Positions 28,160-35,953 of a stretch of DNA of 64,000 bases are shown here, in pieces. Numbering within the stretch: the first letter of the stretch is position 1; each line of letters starts with the position of its first letter. A model generated the notes under the pieces. That model was not told the DNA's origin and did not search any database. It saw only the letters and a program-made list of their open reading frames with translations. Origin of the DNA: Pseudomonas helmanticensis (GTDB taxonomy: Bacteria; Pseudomonadota; Gammaproteobacteria; Pseudomonadales; Pseudomonadaceae); the NCBI RefSeq assembly GCF_900182985.1, contig NZ_FXUY01000001.1, forward strand, positions 3,162,001 through 3,226,000, written 5' to 3'. The position numbers and the translations under genes are program-made.

Positions 28160-28624
28160 ATGTTCATCGGCGTTTTGCTGGTCATCACCTGGCTGGTCCT
28201 GTTGCTGCGCTACCCGGCCAAGGCCTTGCCGGTTTCAGTGGCTGCCGCGATTGGCCTCGGTCTGGTGGCGATGTGGGTCGTCTGGCTGGATAACCGCGAG
28301 ATCAAGCAACTGGCGCGACTTGAGCTGCGCATCAGTTACGCGCCCGAGCAATGCCCGGCTGATCGTCCGTTGCAACTGAACATGAACAATGGCAACAGCG
28401 TGCCGTTGACCGAACTGCGCTGGCGCATCGCCGCCTACGCGTCGGGGGACACGGTCAATCTCGCCGACAATCAGTACACTGCCCCACGTTATCGCGGCCC
28501 CGGTGAATTGCAGGCCGGTGGCAACTGGCAAGACTGTTTGCCGCTGCCGCCGCTGCGTCCCGGTTATCGCCCGCAAACCCTGGAGTTCCGCGCCGAGCGT
28601 TTGCAGGGCAGTTTCTCCGACTGA
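28160..28624 (+). CDS. Small membrane-anchored protein of unknown function
   Basis: A 154-residue protein with two N-terminal hydrophobic segments (about 1-17, FIGVLLVITWLVLLL, and 21-42, LPVSVAAAIGLGLVAMWVVWL), then a soluble domain with ELRISYAPEQCPADRPLQLNM and LTELRWRIAAYASGDTVNLADNQY that looks like a beta-sandwich. Relatives in Pseudomonas are sometimes labelled multidrug transporters, but nothing in the sequence supports that. The ATG at 28160 has GAGG nine bases upstream. It lies 35 bases before the SDR gene and probably shares its transcript. Confidence 0.65.
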   Translation: MFIGVLLVITWLVLLLRYPAKALPVSVAAAIGLGLVAMWVVWLDNREIKQLARLELRISYAPEQCPADRPLQLNMNNGNSVPLTELRWRIAAYASGDTVNLADNQYTAPRYRGPGELQAGGNWQDCLPLPPLRPGYRPQTLEFRAERLQGSFSD

Positions 28625-28659
28625 TTCCCCTTCCCCACTTTTTGCACAAGGAATGCGCC

Positions 28660-29484
28660 ATGCCCGTTGCGTTGATTACCGGATGTTCCAGCGGTATTGG
28701 CCGCGCCCTCGCCGATGCGTTCAAAGCCGCCGGTTACGAGGTCTGGGCCAGTGCGCGCAAGGCTGAGGATGTTGCTGCATTGAGCAGTGCCGGATTCACT
28801 GCGGTGCAACTGGACGTCAATGACAGTGCGGCGCTGGAACAACTCGGCGAGCGGATCAACCAGCAACACGGCGGCCTCGATGTATTGATCAACAACGCCG
28901 GTTATGGCGCCATGGGGCCGCTGCTCGATGGCGGTGTCACGGCGATGCAGCGCCAGTTCGAAACCAACGTGTTTTCAGTTGTCGGCGTGACGCGAGCGCT
29001 GTTCCCGGTATTGCGCCGGGCCAAAGGCCTGGTGGTGAATATCGGCAGTGTCTCGGGGGTGCTGGTTACGCCGTTTGCCGGCGCTTACTGCGCGTCGAAA
29101 GCGGCGGTGCATGCGCTGACCGACGCGTTACGCATGGAACTGGCGCCCTTCGGCATTCGCGTGATGGAAGTGCAACCGGGGGCGATTCAGTCGAGCTTCG
29201 CCAGGAATGCCGGGCATGAAGCCGAATTGTTGATCAATGAACAATCGCCATGGTTTCCATTGCGCGAGGGCATTCGCGCCCGGGCCAGGGCTTCGCAGGA
29301 CAAACCGACGCCGGCCAATGAGTTTGCTGTCGAGTTGCTCAAAGCGGTGCAGCAGCGCAAGCCGCCGCGCTTGATCCGTATCGGCAATGGCTGCCGGGCG
29401 TTGCCGTTGCTGGCGCTGTTGGTGCCCAAGGGATTGCTGGAGTCGACATTGATGAAGCGGTTCGGTTTGGGTGGGCAACTGTAG
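28660..29484 (+). CDS. Short-chain dehydrogenase/reductase
   Basis: A 274-residue classical SDR. The cofactor motif TGCSSGIG is at residues 7-14 and NNAGYG near 82-87. The catalytic Ser-Tyr-Lys is seen in IGSVSG and YCASK. The substrate is unknown; the LDVNDSAALEQL pattern and C-terminal VPKGLLESTLMKRFGL resemble oxidoreductases of the retinol/3-ketosteroid type. The ATG at 28660 has AAGGA seven bases upstream. The stop TAG is supplied by the first bases of the REP that follows, so the end of the protein has been set by a repeat. Confidence 0.85.
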   Translation: MPVALITGCSSGIGRALADAFKAAGYEVWASARKAEDVAALSSAGFTAVQLDVNDSAALEQLGERINQQHGGLDVLINNAGYGAMGPLLDGGVTAMQRQFETNVFSVVGVTRALFPVLRRAKGLVVNIGSVSGVLVTPFAGAYCASKAAVHALTDALRMELAPFGIRVMEVQPGAIQSSFARNAGHEAELLINEQSPWFPLREGIRARARASQDKPTPANEFAVELLKAVQQRKPPRLIRIGNGCRALPLLALLVPKGLLESTLMKRFGLGGQL

Positions 29485-29570
29485 GAGCTTCGGCACGCTG
29501 CGATCTTTTGATTTTGACGTTGATTTGAAGATCAACAGATCGCAGCCTCGTTTCACTCGACAGCTCCTAC
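29481..29570. repeat. REP doublet between the SDR gene and the convergent LysR gene
   Basis: CTGTAGGAGCTTCGGCACGC...CAACAGATCGCAGCC...CTCCTAC. The left arm is diverged and contains the SDR stop codon. Confidence 0.88.
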
Positions 29571-29580
29571 AGGGGAGTCG

Positions 29581-30462
29581 TTAGTTCCAGGTTTTCATGA
29601 AGTCGATGAACGCTCGCACTTTCAGCGGTAGATGTCGGGTGTCCGGGTATAGCGCGTAGACCCCTTGCCGGGCAAAGCGGTAGTCGGGGAGCAAACGCTG
29701 CAACCGCCCGGCCTCCAGATCATCCTGAATCAGCCATTGCGGCAGAATAGCCACGCCCTGCCCGGTCAATGCAAACGCCCGCAGCGTTGCCGAGTTGTCG
29801 GCAACGATCGCGGTGGTCCCCGGTTTTGGCTGGTAGACATGCTCGGCGCCGGCCGGGTCGGCGACCGTCATTTCCGGCACTCGTCCGTGGCCCAAGGTTG
29901 GCATCGACTCCAGCGTCGCCAGTGTGGCAACTGGCGCAAAACGCTCGATCAACGCAGGCGCCGCCACCGCAAACACTTCGAACGTCGACAGCTGCACCGC
30001 GCGCAGATTGGAGTCGTGCATGCGCCCCAGGCGAATCGCCATGTCGAAGCGTTCGGAGATCAGATCGGCGTGGGTCGAAGACGTCGACAGGTGAATATTC
30101 AACTGCGGCTGCTGTTGGCGAAACACCTCCAGCGCCGGCACCACCTGAGCCAAGGCAAATTCCACCGTGGTGGTGATGCGCAACGTGCCCTTGAGCTGTG
30201 AATGCTCTGAACGCGCTTCCTCGATCGCCAGCCGTGCCTCGTCGAGGGTGCGCAAACAGCGGCGATAAAAACGCTCGCCGGCATCGGTCAGGGCCAGTTG
30301 CCGCGTGTTGCGGGTGAGCAAGGTCACACCCAGCTCTTCTTCGAGTCGCTTGAGATTGAAGCTCACCACGGCACGGGTCTGGCCCAAAGTATCGGCGGCC
30401 GCCGTCAATGAGCCGGCCTCGACCACGGCTTTGAACGTGTCAAAACGATCCAGGCTGACCAT
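29581..30462 (-). CDS. LysR-family transcriptional regulator
   Basis: A 293-residue regulator with an N-terminal winged HTH (FDTFKAVVEAGSLTAAADTLGQTRAVVSFNLKRLEEELGV, about 6-44) and an effector-binding domain (about 90-290). It is divergent from the MFS gene, the classic layout for control of a neighbouring exporter. The ATG at 30462 (MVSLDRFDTF) is chosen over one at 30489. A perfect 19-base palindrome lies 15 bases upstream of this start and may be its autoregulatory site. The ligand is unknown. Confidence 0.85.
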   Translation of the reverse strand: MVSLDRFDTFKAVVEAGSLTAAADTLGQTRAVVSFNLKRLEEELGVTLLTRNTRQLALTDAGERFYRRCLRTLDEARLAIEEARSEHSQLKGTLRITTTVEFALAQVVPALEVFRQQQPQLNIHLSTSSTHADLISERFDMAIRLGRMHDSNLRAVQLSTFEVFAVAAPALIERFAPVATLATLESMPTLGHGRVPEMTVADPAGAEHVYQPKPGTTAIVADNSATLRAFALTGQGVAILPQWLIQDDLEAGRLQRLLPDYRFARQGVYALYPDTRHLPLKVRAFIDFMKTWN

Positions 30463-30477
30463 ATACAGCGTACTCCC

Positions 30478-30496
30478 TGTCAAAATCATTTTGACA
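30478..30496. promoter_or_regulatory. Perfect palindromic operator between LysR and MFS genes
   Basis: TGTCAAAAT-C-ATTTTGACA, 9 bases each side of a central C, lies 15 bases before the LysR start and about 75 bases before the MFS start. Confidence 0.6.
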
Positions 30497-30571
30497 AACT
30501 AACAGTCAAACCAGCGTTTTCCTACGACTGTAAGCGCCTTACCCTGCACGTCTCATTACAGGGAAGCTGCC

Positions 30572-31942
30572 ATGGCTTATCGCTCGAAAGTCGCGTTGGT
30601 GTATCTGCTAGGGTTTGCCCTCGACCTGCTGAACATGTTTGTCGCCAGCATTGCCTACCCCGACATTGCTCAGCAATTGCACGCGTCTGTCACGCAACTG
30701 GCGTGGATCAGCAACGCCTACATGCTTGGCCTGACGCTGATCATTCCGCTGAGCGTGTGGCTGGCGGCGCGGATGGGTGAGCGACGGCTGATTCTCGCTT
30801 CACTGCTGTTGTTCGGGATTGGCTCGGCGCTGGTGGCGCAAGCTGGATCAATTGAAAGCTTGATTGGCTGGCGGTTGTTGCAGGGGCTGGGTGGCGGATT
30901 GCTGCTGCCAGTCGGTCAGGCGTTGGCGTATCGACAGTTTCCGCCGTCGCAGCGTGCGCATTTCACCGGCGTGGTGTTGTTGGTGGCGCTGATGGTGCCA
31001 GCATTGTCGCCGGCGGCGGGTGGATTGATTGTTCAGGCGTTGTCGTGGCGATGGATTTTCTATTTGAACTTGCCGGTGGCGCTGCTCGCGTTTGGCCTTG
31101 GCCTGTTTTGGTTGAAACCCGATCAGCCTTCGAGTGAACGCCCGACGCTGGATGCGCGCGGCTTGCTACTGGCCGCAACGGCCCTGAGTTTGTTGCTGAT
31201 CGCCGTCAGTCTGGTGAGCGAGACCGACAGCCGAACGCTCGGCCTCTTCGTATTGATGCTCAGCGTTGTGACTCTGTGCATTTATCTGCGCGACGGCTGG
31301 CGTAAACCCGAGGCGATTCTCGATCTGCAACTGATCAAGAACCCGTCATTACGTCTGGCGATGTTGATTTACCTGTGTGTGCCCGGTGTGTTCACCGGTA
31401 CTCACATGATCGCCGTGTTGTACCTGCACAACCTCGGCGTCGGCGCTGCGCAAACCGGTGCGCTGATGCTGCCATGGGCGGCGGGTTCGGGCATCGCGAT
31501 CATGCTCGGCAAACGCAGCTTCAACCGGGTAGGCCCCAAGCCGTTGCTCGGCGCCGGCATGCTTTTGCAATGCCTCGGCATTGCTCTGCTGATGCGCATC
31601 GAACAACCGGCGAGCGCCCCGCTGATCATCGCCTACGCCCTGATGGGGCTGGGCGGCAGTTTGTGCAGCGTCACTGCGCAGACCTTGGCCTTTGTCGGCA
31701 TCGCGACAGAAAAAATGGGCCACTCCAGTGCGCTGTGGAATATCAATCGCCAGCTTGGTTTTTGCCTCGGCGCGGCGTTGCTCAGCTCATTGCTGGGGGC
31801 ATTGGGCGGCGATGGTTTTCGCTACTGCTTCCTCGCTGCCGCGTTGCTGACGATGCTGCCGATGGTCAGCGTGCTGCGCTTCGATTCGACGGCAGTGCTC
31901 GCGCTGCTGACTCAAACTCCCCTCAAGGAAAAATCTACATGA
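30572..31942 (+). CDS. MFS drug-resistance transporter (EmrB/QacA, DHA2-like)
   Basis: A 456-residue inner-membrane proton antiporter with 12-14 hydrophobic segments. Typical marks are VASIAYPDIAQQLHASVTQLAWISNAYMLGLTLIIPLSVWLAARMGERR (start to loop 2-3) and RLLQGLGGGLLLPVGQAL (motif C region of helix 4-5). No adaptor protein is adjacent, so it probably acts alone. The start has AGGGAAG upstream. The stop overlaps the next gene as ATGA. Confidence 0.88.
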   Translation: MAYRSKVALVYLLGFALDLLNMFVASIAYPDIAQQLHASVTQLAWISNAYMLGLTLIIPLSVWLAARMGERRLILASLLLFGIGSALVAQAGSIESLIGWRLLQGLGGGLLLPVGQALAYRQFPPSQRAHFTGVVLLVALMVPALSPAAGGLIVQALSWRWIFYLNLPVALLAFGLGLFWLKPDQPSSERPTLDARGLLLAATALSLLLIAVSLVSETDSRTLGLFVLMLSVVTLCIYLRDGWRKPEAILDLQLIKNPSLRLAMLIYLCVPGVFTGTHMIAVLYLHNLGVGAAQTGALMLPWAAGSGIAIMLGKRSFNRVGPKPLLGAGMLLQCLGIALLMRIEQPASAPLIIAYALMGLGGSLCSVTAQTLAFVGIATEKMGHSSALWNINRQLGFCLGAALLSSLLGALGGDGFRYCFLAAALLTMLPMVSVLRFDSTAVLALLTQTPLKEKST

Positions 31943-32337
31943 CTGACTACAGCGAATACTTTGAAGAAGTGATTCAGGCACACGAAGCCATCGAACGATG
32001 GTTTGCCGTGGAGGGAGACGACGCTGAACTGGAGCGACTGCTAGCGCGGTTTTCGCCTGAATTCTCTATGGTTTCGCCGTTGGGCCGGGTGTTGGATTTC
32101 GAGGCGTTGAGCGGATTGTTTCAAATGGCTGGAGGGAAGAAGCGCGGGTTCAAAATCGAGCTCAGCGAACTGTGCGGGATTGCATTACACGAGCGCGGTG
32201 CGACGGTGACCTACCGCGAACAGCAGGCGGACGCGAACGGATTGCATACGGATCGGCGTTCGACGGTGGTGTTTGAAAAACTTGAGTCCGGGCGAGTGAT
32301 TTGGCGGCATTTGCAGGAGACGTTTTGCAGTTCGTGA
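31939..32337 (+). CDS. NTF2-like/DUF4440-type small protein
   Basis: A 132-residue protein with the look of a SnoaL/NTF2-like cone fold: HEAIERWFAVEGDDAELERLLARFSPEFSMVSPLGRVLDFEALSGLF, then beta strands with ERGATVTYREQQ and RSTVVFEKLESGRVIWRHLQETF. Such proteins often bind or modify small hydrophobic molecules. Its start overlaps the MFS stop (ATGA), so its amount is tied to the exporter; it may modify or sense the exported compound. The function is inference. Confidence 0.7.
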   Translation: MTDYSEYFEEVIQAHEAIERWFAVEGDDAELERLLARFSPEFSMVSPLGRVLDFEALSGLFQMAGGKKRGFKIELSELCGIALHERGATVTYREQQADANGLHTDRRSTVVFEKLESGRVIWRHLQETFCSS

Positions 32338-32373
32338 TCACTCGGTATCGGTCTGAGACACCGAGTTGCCCTT

Positions 32374-32438
32374 ATCGCGAGCAGGCTCGCTCCCACATTT
32401 GAAATGCTTACCCATGTGGGAGCGAGCCTGCTCGCGAA
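32374..32438. repeat. REP doublet of the GTGGGAGCGAGCC type
   Basis: ATCGCGAGCAGGCTCGCTCC and GTGGGAGCGAGCCTGCTCGC meet around ACATTTGAAATGCTTACCCAT, between convergent genes. Confidence 0.9.
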
Positions 32439-32455
32439 TGGAGCGACTCGATCTA

Positions 32456-33322
32456 TCAGTTATCCACAGCGTCCTGATTCACCACCACCGTGCAGGTAAT
32501 CCCCGCCGCCAACAGAACACCTTCCGGCACTTGATCAATATGAATGCGCACCGGCACTCGCTGGGCCAACCGTACCCAGTTGAAGGTCGGGTTGACATCG
32601 GCGATCAGCTCGCGGCTTTGCGGGTTGTCGCGGTCGTAGATGCCACGGGAAATGCTTTCCACATGGCCCTTGAGCACTTCGCCGCTCATCAATTGCATGT
32701 CGGCCTTATCGCCGACTTTCACGTGGGGCAGTTTGGTCTCTTCGAAGAAGCCGTAAACCCAGAACGAGTTCATGTCGACCACGGCCATTTTCGCCTCGCC
32801 GATGCGCGCGTAATCACCGCGATGCACGTTGAGGTTGGTCACGTAACCATCGACCGCCGCACGTACTTCGGTGCGTTTGAGGTTGAGTTCGGCGGCCTCC
32901 AGTTGTGCCTGAGCGTGTTGGTAATCGGCGAGCGCGGCATCGGCGATGTTGCTGGCGTCGTCGCGGTTTTCCTTGGAGATCACCAGGTTGTCGAGGTCGG
33001 CGCGGCGGTGGGCGTTGACCTTGCGCATCTCCCAGGTCGACTTGCGCGAGGCGACCAGCGACTGCGCCTGCTTGACCGCAATGCGGTAATGCTCGGGGTC
33101 GATCTGCATGAGCAGATCGCCCTTCTTCACCAGTTGGTTGTCGCGCACCGGCACATCGATCACTTCACCGGTGACGTCGGCGGCGACGTTGATGATGTCG
33201 GCGCGAACGCGGCCATCGCGAGTCCACGGCGTGTTCATGTAGTGCTCCCACAACGTGCGGCCGATCCACAGCGCCAAGGCGAGCACCAGCAGGGTCGCGA
33301 GCAGGCTGAAAAACTTTTTCAT
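32456..33322 (-). CDS. HlyD-family periplasmic adaptor of an aromatic-acid efflux system (AaeA-like)
   Basis: A 288-residue membrane-fusion protein. The N-terminal anchor is FFSLLATLLVLALALWIG (about 4-21). Then come the lipoyl half RVRADIINVAADVTGEVIDVPVRDNQLVKKGDLLMQID, a coiled-coil (about 75-140) and the second lipoyl half VDGYVTNLNVHRGDYARIGE. It connects the FUSC pump to the outer-membrane factor encoded upstream. It is the last gene of the minus-strand operon OMF-FUSC-DUF1656-HlyD. Confidence 0.88.
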   Translation of the reverse strand: MKKFFSLLATLLVLALALWIGRTLWEHYMNTPWTRDGRVRADIINVAADVTGEVIDVPVRDNQLVKKGDLLMQIDPEHYRIAVKQAQSLVASRKSTWEMRKVNAHRRADLDNLVISKENRDDASNIADAALADYQHAQAQLEAAELNLKRTEVRAAVDGYVTNLNVHRGDYARIGEAKMAVVDMNSFWVYGFFEETKLPHVKVGDKADMQLMSGEVLKGHVESISRGIYDRDNPQSRELIADVNPTFNWVRLAQRVPVRIHIDQVPEGVLLAAGITCTVVVNQDAVDN

Positions 33323-33332
33323 CGTGACGTTC

Positions 33333-33533
33333 TCAACGGTAGACAGTCAGCGCCATGGCGCCGAACAGACAGGTAAACAGACTCAGACGCAGCAGCGCCG
33401 GGTGCCAGAAGAAGCGGTACAGATCGAACCCGGACAGGAACCGATCCACCGCCCAGGCCAGCGCTGCAGCGATGAAAAACATCAGGGTCATGGTCGGCAT
33501 GTACACGCCGTGGAAGGCGATTTCACGAGGCAT
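33333..33533 (-). CDS. DUF1656 small membrane protein (AaeX-like)
   Basis: A 66-residue protein with two membrane segments (about 10-28, VYMPTMTLMFFIAAALAWA, and 43-62, LLRLSLFTCLFGAMALTVY). AaeX-type proteins are coded with FUSC and HlyD partners, but their role is not established. The ATG at 33533 overlaps the end of the FUSC gene by 11 bases, indicating coupling. It lies 10 bases before the HlyD gene. Confidence 0.85.
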   Translation of the reverse strand: MPREIAFHGVYMPTMTLMFFIAAALAWAVDRFLSGFDLYRFFWHPALLRLSLFTCLFGAMALTVYR

Positions 33534-35715
33534 GGGCAAGTCCTTCGGGCTTGGCGATGGCGTAGGCAGCGAGCGGTGATTGCGGGTCAAGCAGTGAGGT
33601 GCGGATGAAATGCAGATAGCTCTTCACCCGGCGCAACGCCGAGGTATCGAAGTGCGGCGCGAACGGTTCGTCGGTGGCCGCGACTCGGCTGATGGCGTGA
33701 TCGACGGCGACCAGTGCGCGTTCGAGATTGCTGGCGTTCGGTTGCAGAAACAGCCGCACCAGCGCGCGACCCATCACGCGGATCGCCTGCCGCCACGGCT
33801 GCGATTCGGCGTAGGCCGGGTGCACCGGCAGGATCGCCTGTTCTTTGCGTAACTCGATGATCGCGTGGCCGACTTCGAGTACCACGAACATCCAGCGCAG
33901 CAGATTCTTTTGCACCTTCGGCTCCCCGGCCGCAAGACCGTAGGCCTGATGCAGCAAATCGCGGGTACGGCTCTCGAAACTCGACGCGAGGCCTTTGAGT
34001 TTGCCGCTGATCGCGTAGACCACCTGGCCGCGCAGGTCCTGCTCCAGACGCTTCCATAACCAGCGACTGTTCGGCGGCAGAATGATTGCGCCGGCAGCGG
34101 CACAGACCAACATACCCATGACCATGGCGATGTAGTCGTTGATGAAGGTGTAGGGGTTGTAGATCGTGAGGTTGTCCGGCACAGAACCGGTGCTGAAGAA
34201 GATCAACAAACCCAGGCCGACACCGGCGTATTGCGGCCGCGATGTGAGGAACGAGCCGAGCACGATCACTGGCGCGAGCATCACGCACAGCAGTGGAAAA
34301 CCGTCGATCCACGGGAAGATGAAAAACATCTCGACGAAGCCGACCAGGGCACCGAGAAATGTGCCGCAGGCCATCTGAAAAGCCATGCGTTTCGGATTCG
34401 GCGTGGCGGCGGAGAGACCTACTGTGGCGGCAGCAATCAGCGTCATCGTCGCGCCGCTTGGCCACGCGGTGGCGACCCAGTAACTGCCGAGCACCACCAG
34501 AATGAACGAGGCGCGAATGCCCGAGGCAGCGGCCGCCCACCAGTTGGTCTGCGGGGTGAACGGCTCGTCCCAGCGCTCGCGTTCGTGACGGTGATCGGCC
34601 AGAGAGGCGTGGGTCTGTGCATAACTGTGCAGGTCGTCGACGAAGCGATAAAGCAATTCGTACGCGGTGTGGAAATCCAGTTGCTCGGCGTCGCTCGGAT
34701 CACTCTCCTGAAAGATCGCGCGCAAGCTGCGCACACGTGCCGGCAAACCTTCTTTGTAGGTCGCCAGAGCAGTTGCCAAACGAGCGGCATCGGGGCTGGT
34801 CAGGGCGCGGCCGCTGAAGCCGTCGAGCACTTCGGCAAGATCCTGCAGGCCTGGTCTGATCGCTGCGACCACATGTTCTTCGCCGTTGCCGCGCAGGCGT
34901 TCGAGCAACTGGTGCAAAGCGTTGAAGCGTGTGGTGATGCCCATGAATTCGCTGTTCAAACGGCTCAGTCGACCGTTGCGCCGACGCATGTGCGGGTCTT
35001 CGAAAACCGTCACGCTGCGCAAGCCTTCAAGGCCCACCGCTTCGGCGATGAAGCGCACGTTGCTGGCTTCGAAAGACTCGGGTTTGCTGCGTCCGCGCAG
35101 GCCATCGGTGACAAACAATGCGAACACGCCGAAGCGCTGATACAAGGCGTTGCGCATGGCGGCGCTGGCGGTTTGCGGCAGGATCGCGGCGCTGATCACG
35201 GTCGCGCAAAGGATGCCCAGCGAGATTTCCAGCACTCGCCATACGGCGGCCATGAACGCGCCGTCCGGGTGGGCCAGCGCGGGTAAACCGACCATCGCGG
35301 CGGTGTAACCGGCGAGGACAAAACCGTAGGCGCGGAAGTTGCGGCAACGCGCGGCGCCGGCCGAGCAGATGCCAACCCAGATCGCCAGCGAGCCGAGAAA
35401 CAGTTCGGTGTTTTGCGCAAACAATGCGATCAGCGTGACCATCATCGCCGACCCCGCGAGGGTGCCGAGAAAGCGATAGAAACTCTTGGCAAACACCTGG
35501 CCGCTCTGCGGCTGCATGACGATGAACACGGTGATCATTGCGGTGCGCGGTTGCGGCAGTTCCAGGCGCATGGCCAGCCATAGCGTGAGGAATGCGGCGA
35601 TCAACACCTTGAAGATGTAGACCCAGGTCACGCCATCGCTGCGCGCCCAGTCGAAAAATCCACGGCGCCATTCCAGGGAGTAAAGCCAGCGCAGAGGTGC
35701 GGGCAAGGGAGTCAT
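33523..35715 (-). CDS. FUSC-family inner-membrane efflux pump (AaeB-like)
   Basis: A 730-residue pump. Two membrane blocks (about 30-180 and 385-520), each with about six segments, are separated by soluble regions, the usual two-repeat FUSC layout. Segments such as TAMITVFIVMQPQSGQVFAKSFYRFLGTLAG and PNPKRMAFQMACGTFLGALVGFVEMFFIFPW match the family. AaeB exports p-hydroxybenzoate and related aromatic acids in E. coli; the substrate here is inferred. A 238-base gap with a palindromic repeat separates it from the upstream OMF gene. Confidence 0.88.
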   Translation of the reverse strand: MTPLPAPLRWLYSLEWRRGFFDWARSDGVTWVYIFKVLIAAFLTLWLAMRLELPQPRTAMITVFIVMQPQSGQVFAKSFYRFLGTLAGSAMMVTLIALFAQNTELFLGSLAIWVGICSAGAARCRNFRAYGFVLAGYTAAMVGLPALAHPDGAFMAAVWRVLEISLGILCATVISAAILPQTASAAMRNALYQRFGVFALFVTDGLRGRSKPESFEASNVRFIAEAVGLEGLRSVTVFEDPHMRRRNGRLSRLNSEFMGITTRFNALHQLLERLRGNGEEHVVAAIRPGLQDLAEVLDGFSGRALTSPDAARLATALATYKEGLPARVRSLRAIFQESDPSDAEQLDFHTAYELLYRFVDDLHSYAQTHASLADHRHERERWDEPFTPQTNWWAAAASGIRASFILVVLGSYWVATAWPSGATMTLIAAATVGLSAATPNPKRMAFQMACGTFLGALVGFVEMFFIFPWIDGFPLLCVMLAPVIVLGSFLTSRPQYAGVGLGLLIFFSTGSVPDNLTIYNPYTFINDYIAMVMGMLVCAAAGAIILPPNSRWLWKRLEQDLRGQVVYAISGKLKGLASSFESRTRDLLHQAYGLAAGEPKVQKNLLRWMFVVLEVGHAIIELRKEQAILPVHPAYAESQPWRQAIRVMGRALVRLFLQPNASNLERALVAVDHAISRVAATDEPFAPHFDTSALRRVKSYLHFIRTSLLDPQSPLAAYAIAKPEGLAHAS

Positions 35716-35769
35716 TACATTCTGCTCAATGATCGAGAATTGAAGAATTTGCTACGGCGTACACAGCCC

Positions 35770-35904
35770 CTGTGGCGAGGGGATTTATCCCCGTTGGGCT
35801 GCGAAGCGGCCCCAAAACCTACGACCCGATTCCCACAGTCACACCGCGTGCACTGGCTTTGCGACGGCTGCGCCGCCGAACGGGGATAAATCCCCTCGCC
35901 ACAG
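35770..35904. repeat. Long inverted repeat of the TGTGGCGAGGGGATTTATCC type between OMF and FUSC genes
   Basis: CTGTGGCGAGGGGATTTATC at the left and GGGGATAAATCCCCTCGCCA at the right form 26-base arms around an internal stretch (GGGCTGCGAAGCGGCCCCAAA...GCGACGGCTGCGCCGCCGAA). It sits inside the efflux operon. Confidence 0.88.
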
Positions 35905-35953
35905 CGTTTGGGGTCAACTCCAAAGGAGGAAATTCCCACCAGATATTTTGGGT

